Positions 9,206 through 17,510 of a stretch of 64,000 bases of DNA are shown one piece after another. The notes under the pieces were generated by a model. It had not been told where the DNA came from, made no database searches, and saw only the letters and a list, made by a program, of their open reading frames with translations. Location: assembly GCF_000427095.1 (NCBI RefSeq), contig NC_021487.1:806001-870000 (forward strand), read 5' to 3'. Source of the stretch: Chthonomonas calidirosea T49. GTDB lineage: Bacteria > Armatimonadota > Chthonomonadetes > Chthonomonadales > Chthonomonadaceae. Every line of letters begins with the position of its first letter. Positions within the stretch are counted from its first letter, which is position 1. The translations under genes and the position numbers were made by a program.

Positions 9206-10729
9206 TTAACGCCCCTTTAGCCAGTCGTCACGAAGCTGGACGGCTGCTTCCGTAGCACCCAAGATCGGTTCACAATCCGTATCTAACCCCGCATAAGCAA
9301 GGCACGTTCCAAAGGGCATCTCCTCAGTCGTTTGAGTCAACTTATTATAGAAGTTAGATAAGTCCGTTCTAGCCACTTCGTTGACAGCGTCGCGCAGTTC
9401 GTCTGCCGTATAGCCAGCGTGCGGAGGAGCATAGCGACATAAAAGCAGTCGCATTACATCGGCTAGGCTCCGATCGTTGTGCGTCACATAACGCAACTCA
9501 AGATCGAGACAGAGACCTATGAGTGCACCCTTATCATAGTAGGATAGCCCCTCGTAGCCTTCACTGTTCCCGGCATCCCAGACATGCCAACTTGCCTGTT
9601 CAGCGCTTACCTGTAGATGAGCCGGATTGGCCAGATAGCTTTGAATAGCCCGCCGCCAATGGGCCAAAAACTGTTGGGGCGTTATGAGGCCTGCGCGTAA
9701 AATGGATAGCCAGGCGAAATAGTCCGTTACGCCCTCTACAAACCAGAGGCTGCGCGTGTGGGGTGGATGTATGTAGTCGAACGGGCCCAGCACTCGCGGA
9801 CGAATCCGCTTGACGTTCCATAAATGGAAAAACTCATGGGCGGCGAAAGCAGCGAAATCGGTTAGGGTCTCCTCAGGATAGTAGACTAAGCGCGCCGAGT
9901 TTCGATGCTCTAATCCTCCCCCGCGCCCATCTACATCGAAGTAGAAAATGTATTGTGCATAAGGAAGACCTCCCATTATCTCCCCTTCCGCTTGCACGAT
10001 GCGTTGCAAAATCCTGGTGAGCGTCTGAGGCTCCGACACCTCCTGTGGATGGTCAAAAAAGACCACGCGATGGACAATGCCATCCACCACGAACTGCTGC
10101 ACAAGCAGGTCAGCAGGCGTAGCGAGGAGAATCGGCGAATCGGCAAGCGCATCATAGTCCTCTGCACAGTAGACAATCCCTTCAGCTGTCTCATCAGATA
10201 CAAGCGGCACGATCACCTGCCATCCTTTTGGCGCCTCCACCTCGAGCCGTGTAGGATACTCTTTCTCTCCCACCACGTAGAGAAACGCCGCTGTTCCACT
10301 AACAAAAACTTGGTCGGGCTTTATCTGCACGTTCTCACAAAAAATGCCGGGTGGCTCTTGGGAAACCCGATAGGAGATAACAGTATCTTCCACGCCGTTG
10401 GTTTGCACCTGCCAGGTGTTTTCGTCGCTCCGTCTTACCGTTAAGGCGTTACCATGCTCATCCTCTGCCTGTAGATGAGAAACGTACTGGGCAAAATTCT
10501 GCACATGATAGTCTCCCGGACACCACACAGGCATCTGCAAACAGGGATTTTGTGCTTTGGGCACACGAAGAGTGACCTCCAAGTAGGGGTTGTTATCTAA
10601 AATCGGCCTTAGGCAGTAGGTAAGGGTTACCCGAGGGGAGGAAGGTGCCGCCGCATAAGCGCTCGCATTCATCCCTCCTACCAGCCCATAGCACAGTAAA
10701 ATCCCCCCGATAAGCCGACGGATGCGCAT
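9206..10729 (-). CDS. Secreted M61-family metallopeptidase lacking the usual PDZ domain
   Basis: 507 residues with a signal peptide (MRIRRLIGGILLC to about ASAYAAA). The zinc motif HEFFH is at 298-302, followed by WNVKR. WFVEGVTDYFA gives the third ligand, Glu333. This is the glycyl-aminopeptidase (M61) arrangement. Known members continue into a PDZ domain after the LAYAGL segment; this one stops about 25 residues past it, so the PDZ is missing. The ATG has AAGGAG upstream, inside the end of the preceding gene, and the gap is 4 bases. It therefore belongs to an operon with the propeller protein and the isomerase-like gene. Confidence 0.85.
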   Translation of the reverse strand: MRIRRLIGGILLCYGLVGGMNASAYAAAPSSPRVTLTYCLRPILDNNPYLEVTLRVPKAQNPCLQMPVWCPGDYHVQNFAQYVSHLQAEDEHGNALTVRRSDENTWQVQTNGVEDTVISYRVSQEPPGIFCENVQIKPDQVFVSGTAAFLYVVGEKEYPTRLEVEAPKGWQVIVPLVSDETAEGIVYCAEDYDALADSPILLATPADLLVQQFVVDGIVHRVVFFDHPQEVSEPQTLTRILQRIVQAEGEIMGGLPYAQYIFYFDVDGRGGGLEHRNSARLVYYPEETLTDFAAFAAHEFFHLWNVKRIRPRVLGPFDYIHPPHTRSLWFVEGVTDYFAWLSILRAGLITPQQFLAHWRRAIQSYLANPAHLQVSAEQASWHVWDAGNSEGYEGLSYYDKGALIGLCLDLELRYVTHNDRSLADVMRLLLCRYAPPHAGYTADELRDAVNEVARTDLSNFYNKLTQTTEEMPFGTCLAYAGLDTDCEPILGATEAAVQLRDDWLKGR

Positions 10730-10733
10730 CGCT

Positions 10734-12068
10734 CTACTCCTTCTTGATCAAAAGCCTCCCTAGCGGAACGCGCGTCGAAGCCACTTGCGTCGCAGCATAT
10801 AGCCCAGTTTCTAGCAGTTTCAACGTCGTTCCTCTCTCACCTAACAGACGGTTTTGTGCAGTGGCATAGACAATATAGGCCCGATCGGGTGACCAATCCA
10901 TGTCGGCGCTGTCTATCGTTCCTACAACCCAGTGCTGTCCTGTACTGAGATCAAATACGACCACGTCAAAGCGTGAGCCATGCGGTGACAGCGCTCCCAC
11001 CTTGTTGAGCCCGATCCACTCGGGCGCAAAATAGCCCCTGCCATCGCGTGGGCTAATGCGCCTTAGATGACGACCTTGTGCATCTACCGTCCATATCTCA
11101 TACCGATGGAAATCCAGAGCGTCAGGAGTAAGCGCAAAAGCTAGCGCACGTCCGTCTGGCCTCCACACGATGCCGCTGATCCGCAGAGCAATATTGGGAA
11201 AACGTTGCTTCGCTGGCAGTGTAGCCAGATAGTCTCGTGCGCGCACTCTCACGATCTCTGCAGCCGCACCTAGCTGAGCACTTCCGGGCTGAAGCCGGCG
11301 TATCGTTTCCGTGTTGGGCGCGGCAAGGGCATGCACGATCCCTTGACGAAAGGCCAAAACAGGTTGGGAGTTGGCATGCGAGGGCAGCATTGGGCGCCAA
11401 ACAGGCCAATCGCTTTGGGTATAGGCGTCGAAACGTGGGGGAATCTCCTGCGGTAGCTGATGGGCGTGGAGCGGATGCACGAAAATGGCTCTCTGTCCGT
11501 TGACCCCCTCCCCAACAAACGCCATATAACGGCCATCGGGCGACCATACGGGGGTATGGTAGAAGTAGAACAGGGAGTGATAAGGTGTTTTATGCAATGC
11601 AAGTGGGGTAAGGGCACCACTCGCAATATCCAGCAACCACAACCCAGTGCCAGGCATCCGTTCACCATCCTCAAATCGGAACCACTCCGTGCGCTCTATG
11701 GCCAGCCGACGGTCATCAGGCGACCATGCAAGCCCATCGGGGCTGCTGTAGCTCTCCCTACTTGCATTAAAAGGTCGGTCGGGATTGATAATCTCCGGCC
11801 GCAATAACGGAACGACATGGTGTAGCCTAGCATCCACCACGCACAACTGGTACTGCCCATTCGTTAGAGCTCGCAAAAAGGCGATGTACCGTCCGTCGTG
11901 TGACCAACGGGGTGCGATGTCGCGGAAACCCAAAGAGCTTAGCTTTGCCTTTTGGCTAGGAGATTTCGTAACGCCACATCCCACCCAACTGATGAGGAGG
12001 CAGAGCCAAATGAGCTGTCTGCCTCCTCTCTGTAACAGAGAATATCTCTGCATCGTTAGCCATCCCAT
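10734..12068 (-). CDS. TolB-like (PD40) beta-propeller protein, exported
   Basis: 444 residues; the start may instead be the ATG at 12053. A hydrophobic segment (LIWLCLLISWVGCG) is followed by a Cys, giving a possible but imperfect lipobox. The rest carries WD40-like PD40 repeats of the TolB type: APRWSHDGRYIAFLRA, LAWSPDDRRLAIER, PVWSPDGRYMAFVGEG, IVWRPDGRALAFAL and MDWSPDRAYIVYA. Each repeat couples a W(S/R)PDGR turn to a hydrophobic strand. Such proteins are scaffolds or accessory propellers of secreted peptidases. The location directly before an M61 peptidase gene (4-base gap) fits a partner role, which is inference. Confidence 0.8.
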   Translation of the reverse strand: MGWLTMQRYSLLQRGGRQLIWLCLLISWVGCGVTKSPSQKAKLSSLGFRDIAPRWSHDGRYIAFLRALTNGQYQLCVVDARLHHVVPLLRPEIINPDRPFNASRESYSSPDGLAWSPDDRRLAIERTEWFRFEDGERMPGTGLWLLDIASGALTPLALHKTPYHSLFYFYHTPVWSPDGRYMAFVGEGVNGQRAIFVHPLHAHQLPQEIPPRFDAYTQSDWPVWRPMLPSHANSQPVLAFRQGIVHALAAPNTETIRRLQPGSAQLGAAAEIVRVRARDYLATLPAKQRFPNIALRISGIVWRPDGRALAFALTPDALDFHRYEIWTVDAQGRHLRRISPRDGRGYFAPEWIGLNKVGALSPHGSRFDVVVFDLSTGQHWVVGTIDSADMDWSPDRAYIVYATAQNRLLGERGTTLKLLETGLYAATQVASTRVPLGRLLIKKE

Positions 12069-12079
12069 AACTGTCTCAA

Positions 12080-13201
12080 CTATTCGCAGGTAAGGATGCG
12101 CTTTACCACATCAATCACATTCGCCACCTCCCCCGATTCCTGCGCTTGCTGTAATTTATCACGTATGGAATAGATGGCAAGCGCCTTCTTCATGGCGTTC
12201 GCAAACAGCTCCTTGGAAAGCCGCATCGCTCGAACGGGATCCATGCGGTAGGTAAATTGATCCTCACCAAACCAACCCTCATAGCCCGTATCCACTGCAG
12301 CATAGCAGAACTCGGCAAGGCGCCAGATATCGTCGGTGCCCGTTACGCGATCCTCGTCGTTCGAATTGTACTTTGCGGCATTGATATGGAAGTTGGCGAT
12401 GGGCACTGCCATACGCTTCAACAGATAGAGGCTATCGGCGGGCTGGTTACCCACCATCTGCTCATGGCCATAGTCTATCACCACCCCCATAGCGGTTGTC
12501 CCCAAAGTCTCGTTCACGGTCTTAGCTACGAGCGCTGCTTTCGCAGTGGTATTGAGGATCATGTTGCCTTCGCGCGGCTCTTTTTGCTTGGCCTCGGTGC
12601 CGAATAGCAGACCGTAGCTGTTGGCTTTTCGTGCGATCTCCACGCACCCTTCGATAAACCAATCGAGCTGTTTTCCGTAGTTCACCTCAAAATGGTAGTC
12701 CCATCCATCCGAACCGGGCCACAGCTGCACGCTGCGCGTGCCGACTCGCTTGGCGATCTCCACCGTCTGCAGGCAATATTCCAGCGCCTCACGACGACGT
12801 CCGGGATCGGGGTTCGTAATGCTACCCATCCGGAAACGCGCTCTTGTCCAGATATTTGTGTTCATGTTGGTCGCGATCAGGCCATGTGCTTGCAACGCCT
12901 GTTGAACGGTACGGATGGCGTTATCGTCAATCTGCAGGTGCTCATCCAGGAACATCTCATTGTTCAGCTCAATCCCCTTAATGCCGGCTTCCGCTACACG
13001 CGCGATCTGCCCGACCGCGCTCTCATCGAGAGGGGTTTCGGCATAGGAACGGCAGAACCGATCGCTGAACCCGCCAGCACACCAATGGCCGGCCGAAAAC
13101 TGAATACCATAGGTCTCAAAAAACTGGTCTACCCGCTCACCTTCGAGATAGCCACGGAATTGAGAAGAGAGCAATGCAAGGTTCTCACTGTTAACGCGCA
13201 T
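12080..13201 (-). CDS. Xylose-isomerase-like TIM barrel sugar isomerase/epimerase
   Basis: 373 residues, first gene of the isomerase-propeller-M61 unit. GAAGGGA lies about 9 bases before the ATG. The fold is that of the AP-endonuclease-2/xylose isomerase superfamily: GIKGIELNNEMF, VGTRSVQLWPGSDG, LFGTEAKQKEP, GVVIDYGHEQMVG and a C-terminal YEGWFGEDQF strand. The Glu of TEAK and the Asp and His of DYGHE are in the positions of the metal ligands of D-xylose and L-rhamnose isomerases. It interconverts an aldose and a ketose in principle, but the substrate is not determined. It lacks the typical xylose isomerase N-terminal signature, so I give no symbol. Confidence 0.75.
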   Translation of the reverse strand: MRVNSENLALLSSQFRGYLEGERVDQFFETYGIQFSAGHWCAGGFSDRFCRSYAETPLDESAVGQIARVAEAGIKGIELNNEMFLDEHLQIDDNAIRTVQQALQAHGLIATNMNTNIWTRARFRMGSITNPDPGRRREALEYCLQTVEIAKRVGTRSVQLWPGSDGWDYHFEVNYGKQLDWFIEGCVEIARKANSYGLLFGTEAKQKEPREGNMILNTTAKAALVAKTVNETLGTTAMGVVIDYGHEQMVGNQPADSLYLLKRMAVPIANFHINAAKYNSNDEDRVTGTDDIWRLAEFCYAAVDTGYEGWFGEDQFTYRMDPVRAMRLSKELFANAMKKALAIYSIRDKLQQAQESGEVANVIDVVKRILTCE

Positions 13202-13547
13202 CGTGGAAGTTCCCTTCTATGGATTCTAGATTTTTGTATGTTTCGCGCTCTGCAAGAAGAGTTCCTGCTTAGCCCTTCGAGCCTTCGTTCAAGCAGATCG
13301 CAACCAAGCTTGCTCCCGTTAAGGGCAAGCCGGAAGATGACGTCGGCTCGCTCGATAATCAGCTTCATGGTACAACGCAGTAGGGGGTAAGAAGAAAGCA
13401 GGAATCTCACCATGCCGATGGTGAAATAGTGTTTTGTAAAGGGCGATCGTCATATTTTAACCTTGTGAAACCGAAAGAGCGTTTTTGCGATATTCTAAGT
13501 GAAGGACGCTAATCAGTGCGAGCGCTCTTGACAGCGAGGAAAGGCCC
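13202..13547. other. Intergenic region between divergent genes
   Basis: 346 bases between the isomerase-like gene (-) and the YqiJ-like gene (+). It must hold promoters for both, but I see only weak candidates, such as TATTCT near 13491 without a fitting -35. Open frames across it have poor codon character and no ribosome site. I see no RNA gene. Confidence 0.5.
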
Positions 13548-14162
13548 ATGTTTACCTTTATTGTGCTCATGTTTACGGGCTTGATCGGGCTTGTGTTCAT
13601 GGCGCTTCCGGGGTTCCTTCACCACGGCGGCCAGCTCTCTCATGCCATCCATACATCGCATGTATCGGCAGGTGCCCACCATGGAGTTCACCTGCATGCA
13701 CCAGCTGTCGCCAAAATCGCAGGTAAAATGGGCAATTCCAACTGGCTACGCCTCGTTCCATCTCCAAGGGCCATCTTTTCCCTTCTAGCAGCCTATGGCG
13801 CTTTCGGTGTGCTCTTCATGGCTGGTCTCCATCTCTCGAGCACGTTGGCCGCATGGAGCGCTGTTTTACCCGCTATTGCCTTTGAACGGTTTATTCTTCG
13901 GCCTTACTGGAACTGGCTCACCAGCTTTGGGGCCGCACCAGCCTCTCCTTTAACTGCGCTGGTGCTCACCGAGGCGGTGGCCGTGTCCAATTTTCAAAAC
14001 GGCCGAGGCATTGTGCAAGTAGAACACGATGGCCGCGCCGTGCAGATGATGGCCTATCTCATCCCAGAACAGTGCCGCATGCCCGTGCATGTTGGAGACC
14101 GCTTGCGCGTGGAGTCGGTGGATGAAAAGAAAGAGCTCCTCATCGTCTCGTTGTCGCAATGA
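13548..14162 (+). CDS. YqiJ/NfeD-like membrane protein with His-rich loop
   Basis: 204 residues starting after GAGGAAAGG. There is an N-terminal transmembrane helix, a loop very rich in His (residues about 25-60, with HH, HAIHTSH, AHHGVHLH), two or three further helices (about 80-125), and a C-terminal beta-rich OB-like domain (NGRGIVQVEHDG, VGDRLRVESVDE). This layout matches the OB-fold membrane proteins YqiJ and NfeD, which are encoded beside flotillins and assist their membrane assembly. The flotillin start lies 37 bases after this stop. The His-rich segment is not a standard feature of the family and could bind metal. Membrane microdomain or stress function is inferred from the partner. 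Confidence 0.75.
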   Translation: MFTFIVLMFTGLIGLVFMALPGFLHHGGQLSHAIHTSHVSAGAHHGVHLHAPAVAKIAGKMGNSNWLRLVPSPRAIFSLLAAYGAFGVLFMAGLHLSSTLAAWSAVLPAIAFERFILRPYWNWLTSFGAAPASPLTALVLTEAVAVSNFQNGRGIVQVEHDGRAVQMMAYLIPEQCRMPVHVGDRLRVESVDEKKELLIVSLSQ

Positions 14163-14199
14163 AAAGACTTCTTCACCCTTTGAAATGGAGATAGAACCT

Positions 14200-15570
14200 A
14201 TGGATAACTCAACAATGTGGATTATCATCGCCTGTGTCGTTCTCTTAGCGGTGATCATTCTTGTCCCCATCATCGTGAACGCCTTCTACCGCACCGTGGA
14301 AGCTGGCCAGATACTGCTGGTAAGCCGACCTGGAGGAGGACCTCCGCGTGTTCATCGCGGCCCCTGCAAGGCCTGGGTCATCCCCCTACTCACCGCGACC
14401 CAGGTGATCCCAGCCCAAGCCATCAATGTGGATATTGACATCACCGACCAAACCGCTGATGTGGATGCCAATGGCAGGCCAGCCCCTGTGAAGGTGAACG
14501 TGAAAGCTTCCGCCATTGTCAGCGTCGGTGAGAGCGATTCGATGGTGATTACGGCGGCAAATAAGTTCTTCTCGAAACCACCAGCAGACCAGCTCTCTAC
14601 TCTCACCGATGTGCTCTCCTCTGCTGGGCGGCGTGCCATCAACCTGCTGACGCTCGACCAGCTTTTTAACGCTCGAACCGCACCCTCCCCAGTGGCAAAC
14701 TCCTCGCTTGTGCCCGCGGGCGTCAGCGATGTCTTGGCACGCGGAGAGGACGACGCCTTGGCCGTGATCATCAAGGAAGCCTGCTCTCGTGAACTTCAAG
14801 ACCTCGGGCTCACGTTCAACAGCCTCAACATTAAGGCCGTGCTCAGCGACGTAGCCGAAGCGCGCAGGCGAGAATCGGCAGCACGTGCCAAAGCGAGCGC
14901 CGACGTGGTGCAGGCTCAGGAGGAACAACGCGCGCGCATTGCCCAACTAGTTGCTCAGCAGAAGATCAACGATCAGGAGCGTGAGCTGAACATGCAGATC
15001 GCCGCCAACGGTGCCGCGGTAGCCCGCGCCGAGGCCGAACGTATGCAGGCCGTGCGTGCCCAGCGCGAGGCCGAACTTGCCGCCACCCAGATCACTCAGG
15101 CTCGCGCCGATGCCGAGCAGACGGTCATTAAACAGGAGGCGGAAGGCCGTGCCCAAGCAGCTCGGATTCGTGCCGTGGCGGCAGCGGAGGCCGAATCCAT
15201 TCAAATGAAAGCGAAAGCTCTCGCCGAGGCCGGCCCTGCCTACCTTGAGTTGCGACGGCTTGAACTGGCTCCCGAACTAACGCGCCAGATATCCGCCGCT
15301 CTCGCTAATGGGCAGTTCATCAACTTCGGAACCGCCGGAAACGACGGCCATACGGCAGCCACTACGGCCTCTGACGACGTGATGCGCGTGGTGCAGACGC
15401 TTATGGCCGCCCAGGTCATCGCCAACAGCAATTTCGGCGGAAATCATAAAACTGAGGAGACGGCCGCACCCACTTCCCTTCCTCCGTCACAGTCTTCTAC
15501 GCCCTCTATAAGGCCGGCCGCTCAACCTGCCATTAAGCCCGATCAGAAACCGAATCAACCCAACGGATGA
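14200..15570 (+). CDS. Flotillin (YqiK/SPFH-domain) protein
   Basis: 456 residues. The frame is open from 14089, but that part overlaps the YqiJ-like gene; the ATG at 14200 has TGGAG 9 bases upstream and opens onto the membrane helix MWIIIACVVLLAVIILVPIIV. An SPFH/band-7 domain follows (about 30-215: VSRPGGGPPRVHRGP, VDIDITDQTADVDANG, LTDVLSSAGRRAI). Next comes an Ala/Glu/Arg-rich coiled coil (about 235-345) typical of flotillin, then a low-complexity Pro/Ser tail. It forms membrane-attached oligomers organising lipid domains. The upstream YqiJ/NfeD-like gene is its usual partner. Confidence 0.9.
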   Translation: MDNSTMWIIIACVVLLAVIILVPIIVNAFYRTVEAGQILLVSRPGGGPPRVHRGPCKAWVIPLLTATQVIPAQAINVDIDITDQTADVDANGRPAPVKVNVKASAIVSVGESDSMVITAANKFFSKPPADQLSTLTDVLSSAGRRAINLLTLDQLFNARTAPSPVANSSLVPAGVSDVLARGEDDALAVIIKEACSRELQDLGLTFNSLNIKAVLSDVAEARRRESAARAKASADVVQAQEEQRARIAQLVAQQKINDQERELNMQIAANGAAVARAEAERMQAVRAQREAELAATQITQARADAEQTVIKQEAEGRAQAARIRAVAAAEAESIQMKAKALAEAGPAYLELRRLELAPELTRQISAALANGQFINFGTAGNDGHTAATTASDDVMRVVQTLMAAQVIANSNFGGNHKTEETAAPTSLPPSQSSTPSIRPAAQPAIKPDQKPNQPNG

Positions 15571-15698
15571 TCCAGGAACAATGCCCAAAAACAATCGTCG
15601 CTCAAATAAGGTAAACTAAAAAGGAGGTAACCGTAGAAAGTCAAGAGAGACTCTTGCTGCACTGGTATACCTGGCTTTTACTGTAAGCAAGAGAGTTT

Positions 15699-16355
15699 AT
15701 GCATCCTGCTAATTTTGACTATCCGTCAGCACAGGCGCTCCTGTTGGGGGCTTGTGTGCTGGCGGTTTTACATGGGTTTTTACCCTCCCATTGGCTTACG
15801 TTTGTAGCCGTGGGGCGCCTACGGCGTTGGTCTGGGCGTCGCACGCTTGGTGTCGCTGCAGCCACTGGGTTTGCGCATCTCTTAGTAACGGTCGTTCTCG
15901 GCTTTTTGCTCGCGCTCTCTGGCAAGCAGGTTTGGGCTCATCTCCATCTGCCGCCGGAGCTAGAGAAAACAGCCATCTCGATCGTTATCATCAGCTTGGG
16001 AGTCGTCTTCGCGCTCCAAACGCTTGCGCCTCATAAAGGCCATCATCATGCAAAGATACCAGCGACACCTTCAGATGATAATGCCATTATCGCAACCCTC
16101 TTTATGGGCATGGTGCTATCTCCCTGTCTCGATCTGCTTCCTCTCTATGTGGTCGGGGCGAACTACTCTGTAGCCGTTTTGAGCTTTATGAGTCTGCTTT
16201 TCGTAGGAATCACTGTAGGAGTTATGCTCACTCTTATCTGGCTTACTCTACAGGGGATAAAACACCTAAACCTCGAACCACTCGAACACTATGAGGGCCT
16301 CATCATTGGATGTGTGCTCATTCTGCTAGGAATCATGGTCAATTTTCTAAAATAA
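15699..16355 (+). CDS. Polytopic membrane protein of NicO/RcnA-like type
   Basis: 218 residues with about six transmembrane helices. HGFLPSHWL in the first helix region and the cytoplasmic LAPHKGHHHAK loop are reminiscent of the NicO (nickel/cobalt exporter) and LysE-like families, whose ion path uses such His residues. LFMGMVLSPCLDLLPLY matches the usual second-half motif with a conserved Pro-Cys. It precedes a CDF metal exporter by 39 bases, which supports a metal-homeostasis role. The ribosome site before the ATG is weak, while a perfect AAGGAGGT at 15621 lies too far upstream to serve it. Metal identity is unknown. Confidence 0.6.
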   Translation: MHPANFDYPSAQALLLGACVLAVLHGFLPSHWLTFVAVGRLRRWSGRRTLGVAAATGFAHLLVTVVLGFLLALSGKQVWAHLHLPPELEKTAISIVIISLGVVFALQTLAPHKGHHHAKIPATPSDDNAIIATLFMGMVLSPCLDLLPLYVVGANYSVAVLSFMSLLFVGITVGVMLTLIWLTLQGIKHLNLEPLEHYEGLIIGCVLILLGIMVNFLK

Positions 16356-16394
16356 TCTCGTGGAGCATAATATAGTCATAGGAACCATACACAG

Positions 16395-17366
16395 ATGACA
16401 CATGGAAATGGCGGATGCACGCATCATAGCGCTGCGGGTATCGGAGAGAGACGGCTTGCCTTCTCTCTTATAGGGACGATTCTTTTTGTCGGTATCGAGA
16501 TCGGTGTTGGCTTGTGGGCTAACAGCTTAGCGCTTATCTCTGATGCGGGTCATAACTTTACCGACGCCATGGCGCTGGCCCTATCCTGGTATGGGCTTCG
16601 TGTGGCACGTCGTCCTGCCAATGCCATGCGAACCTACGGCTATCACCGCGTGGGCATCCTGGCAGCCTTTATCAACTCCGTTACGCTGTTTGTGCTTGCC
16701 GTTTGGCTCCTTAAAGAGGCTTTTCTACGTCTACTTCATCCGGAGCCGGTGGCCGGAATACCTATCATTATTGTGGCGACTATTGCACTTTTCGTGAACA
16801 CCGTCATCGCCGTGGGCCTCCATCGTGCGTCCCAACGGAGCCTCAATGTGCGTAGCGCCTTTCTGCATATGGTGGGAGATGCTGTGGCCTCTATCGGTGT
16901 GATCTTGGCCGGTGCCCTGATCGCCCTAACAAAATGGACTGTGATTGACCCGCTGGTCTCCATAGGTATTTCAGGGTTTATTGCCTGGTCTTCATGGGGC
17001 ATCATTCGTGACAGCCTAAACGTGCTTCTGGAAGGTACCCCGCGTGGGTTAGATGTGGAAGAGATGACCCAGCAGATGCTGGCCGTGCCTGGCGTCAGCG
17101 ATGTGCATGATCTCCATGTTTGGACTATCGGCGATGGCATGACAGCCCTTTCTTGTCATCTCATTGTGGATAAGGAGAAGATCGATCAAGCTCCCGATGT
17201 AGTTCGTGAGACCAAACAGATGTTGGCCTCGCGCTATTCGGTAGGCCATGCTACCATCGAGACGGAATGCGGGGGATGTGGACAGCCAGCTGAACCCTAC
17301 TGCCGCCTTGAAACGATGCACGGTGAGAACGCCCATGACCATCATGAATGCGATCACACGCACTAA
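16395..17366 (+). CDS. Cation diffusion facilitator metal exporter (CzcD/ZitB type)
   Basis: 323 residues: six transmembrane helices (about 22-210), then a cytoplasmic ferredoxin-like dimerisation domain (about 215-290, with DVHDLHVWTIGDGMTALSCHL). The transport site is formed by the HxxxD pair in helix 2 (GHNFTD) and helix 5 (HMVGD). His at the first position of both is typical of zinc/cadmium/cobalt exporters rather than manganese ones. Both termini are His-rich (THGNGGCTHH; NAHDHHECDHTH), as in zinc-type CDFs. It drives Zn2+ or similar ions out of the cytoplasm against protons. The NicO-like gene just upstream suggests one metal-efflux unit. Confidence 0.92.
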   Translation: MTHGNGGCTHHSAAGIGERRLAFSLIGTILFVGIEIGVGLWANSLALISDAGHNFTDAMALALSWYGLRVARRPANAMRTYGYHRVGILAAFINSVTLFVLAVWLLKEAFLRLLHPEPVAGIPIIIVATIALFVNTVIAVGLHRASQRSLNVRSAFLHMVGDAVASIGVILAGALIALTKWTVIDPLVSIGISGFIAWSSWGIIRDSLNVLLEGTPRGLDVEEMTQQMLAVPGVSDVHDLHVWTIGDGMTALSCHLIVDKEKIDQAPDVVRETKQMLASRYSVGHATIETECGGCGQPAEPYCRLETMHGENAHDHHECDHTH

Positions 17367-17510
17367 TTGTAACCACGGTTGTGTCCAGCACAATGTGCTT
17401 CTTCTTGCCAATTATAGGGTATATTTTGATGTTTGGGCTAAATAAGCATGTTTCGTGCCAGTAGAGTACGAAGATAGATAAATCTATTAAGTCGTGCAGT
17501 GAGGACATTC

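Noticed and set aside
12692-13390. Plus-strand open frame of 232 codons
   Set aside because: It is antisense to the isomerase-like gene, with low-quality composition and no ribosome site.
13129-13413. Minus-strand frame of 94 codons upstream of the isomerase-like gene
   Set aside because: It overlaps the start of that gene in another frame, and its Arg/Cys-rich sequence looks non-coding.
14089-14199. Extended N-terminus of the flotillin
   Set aside because: The extra 37 codons overlap the YqiJ-like gene and read Ser/Arg-rich; the ATG at 14200 has a ribosome site and opens onto a membrane helix.
15571-15698. Possible NiCo (czcD) riboswitch before the NicO-like gene
   Set aside because: No four-way-junction pattern with the conserved G-rich loops could be drawn.
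17367-17510. Possible c-di-AMP (ydaO) riboswitch before the KimA-like gene
   Set aside because: The 144-base gap is short, and I could not find the conserved ydaO core elements.
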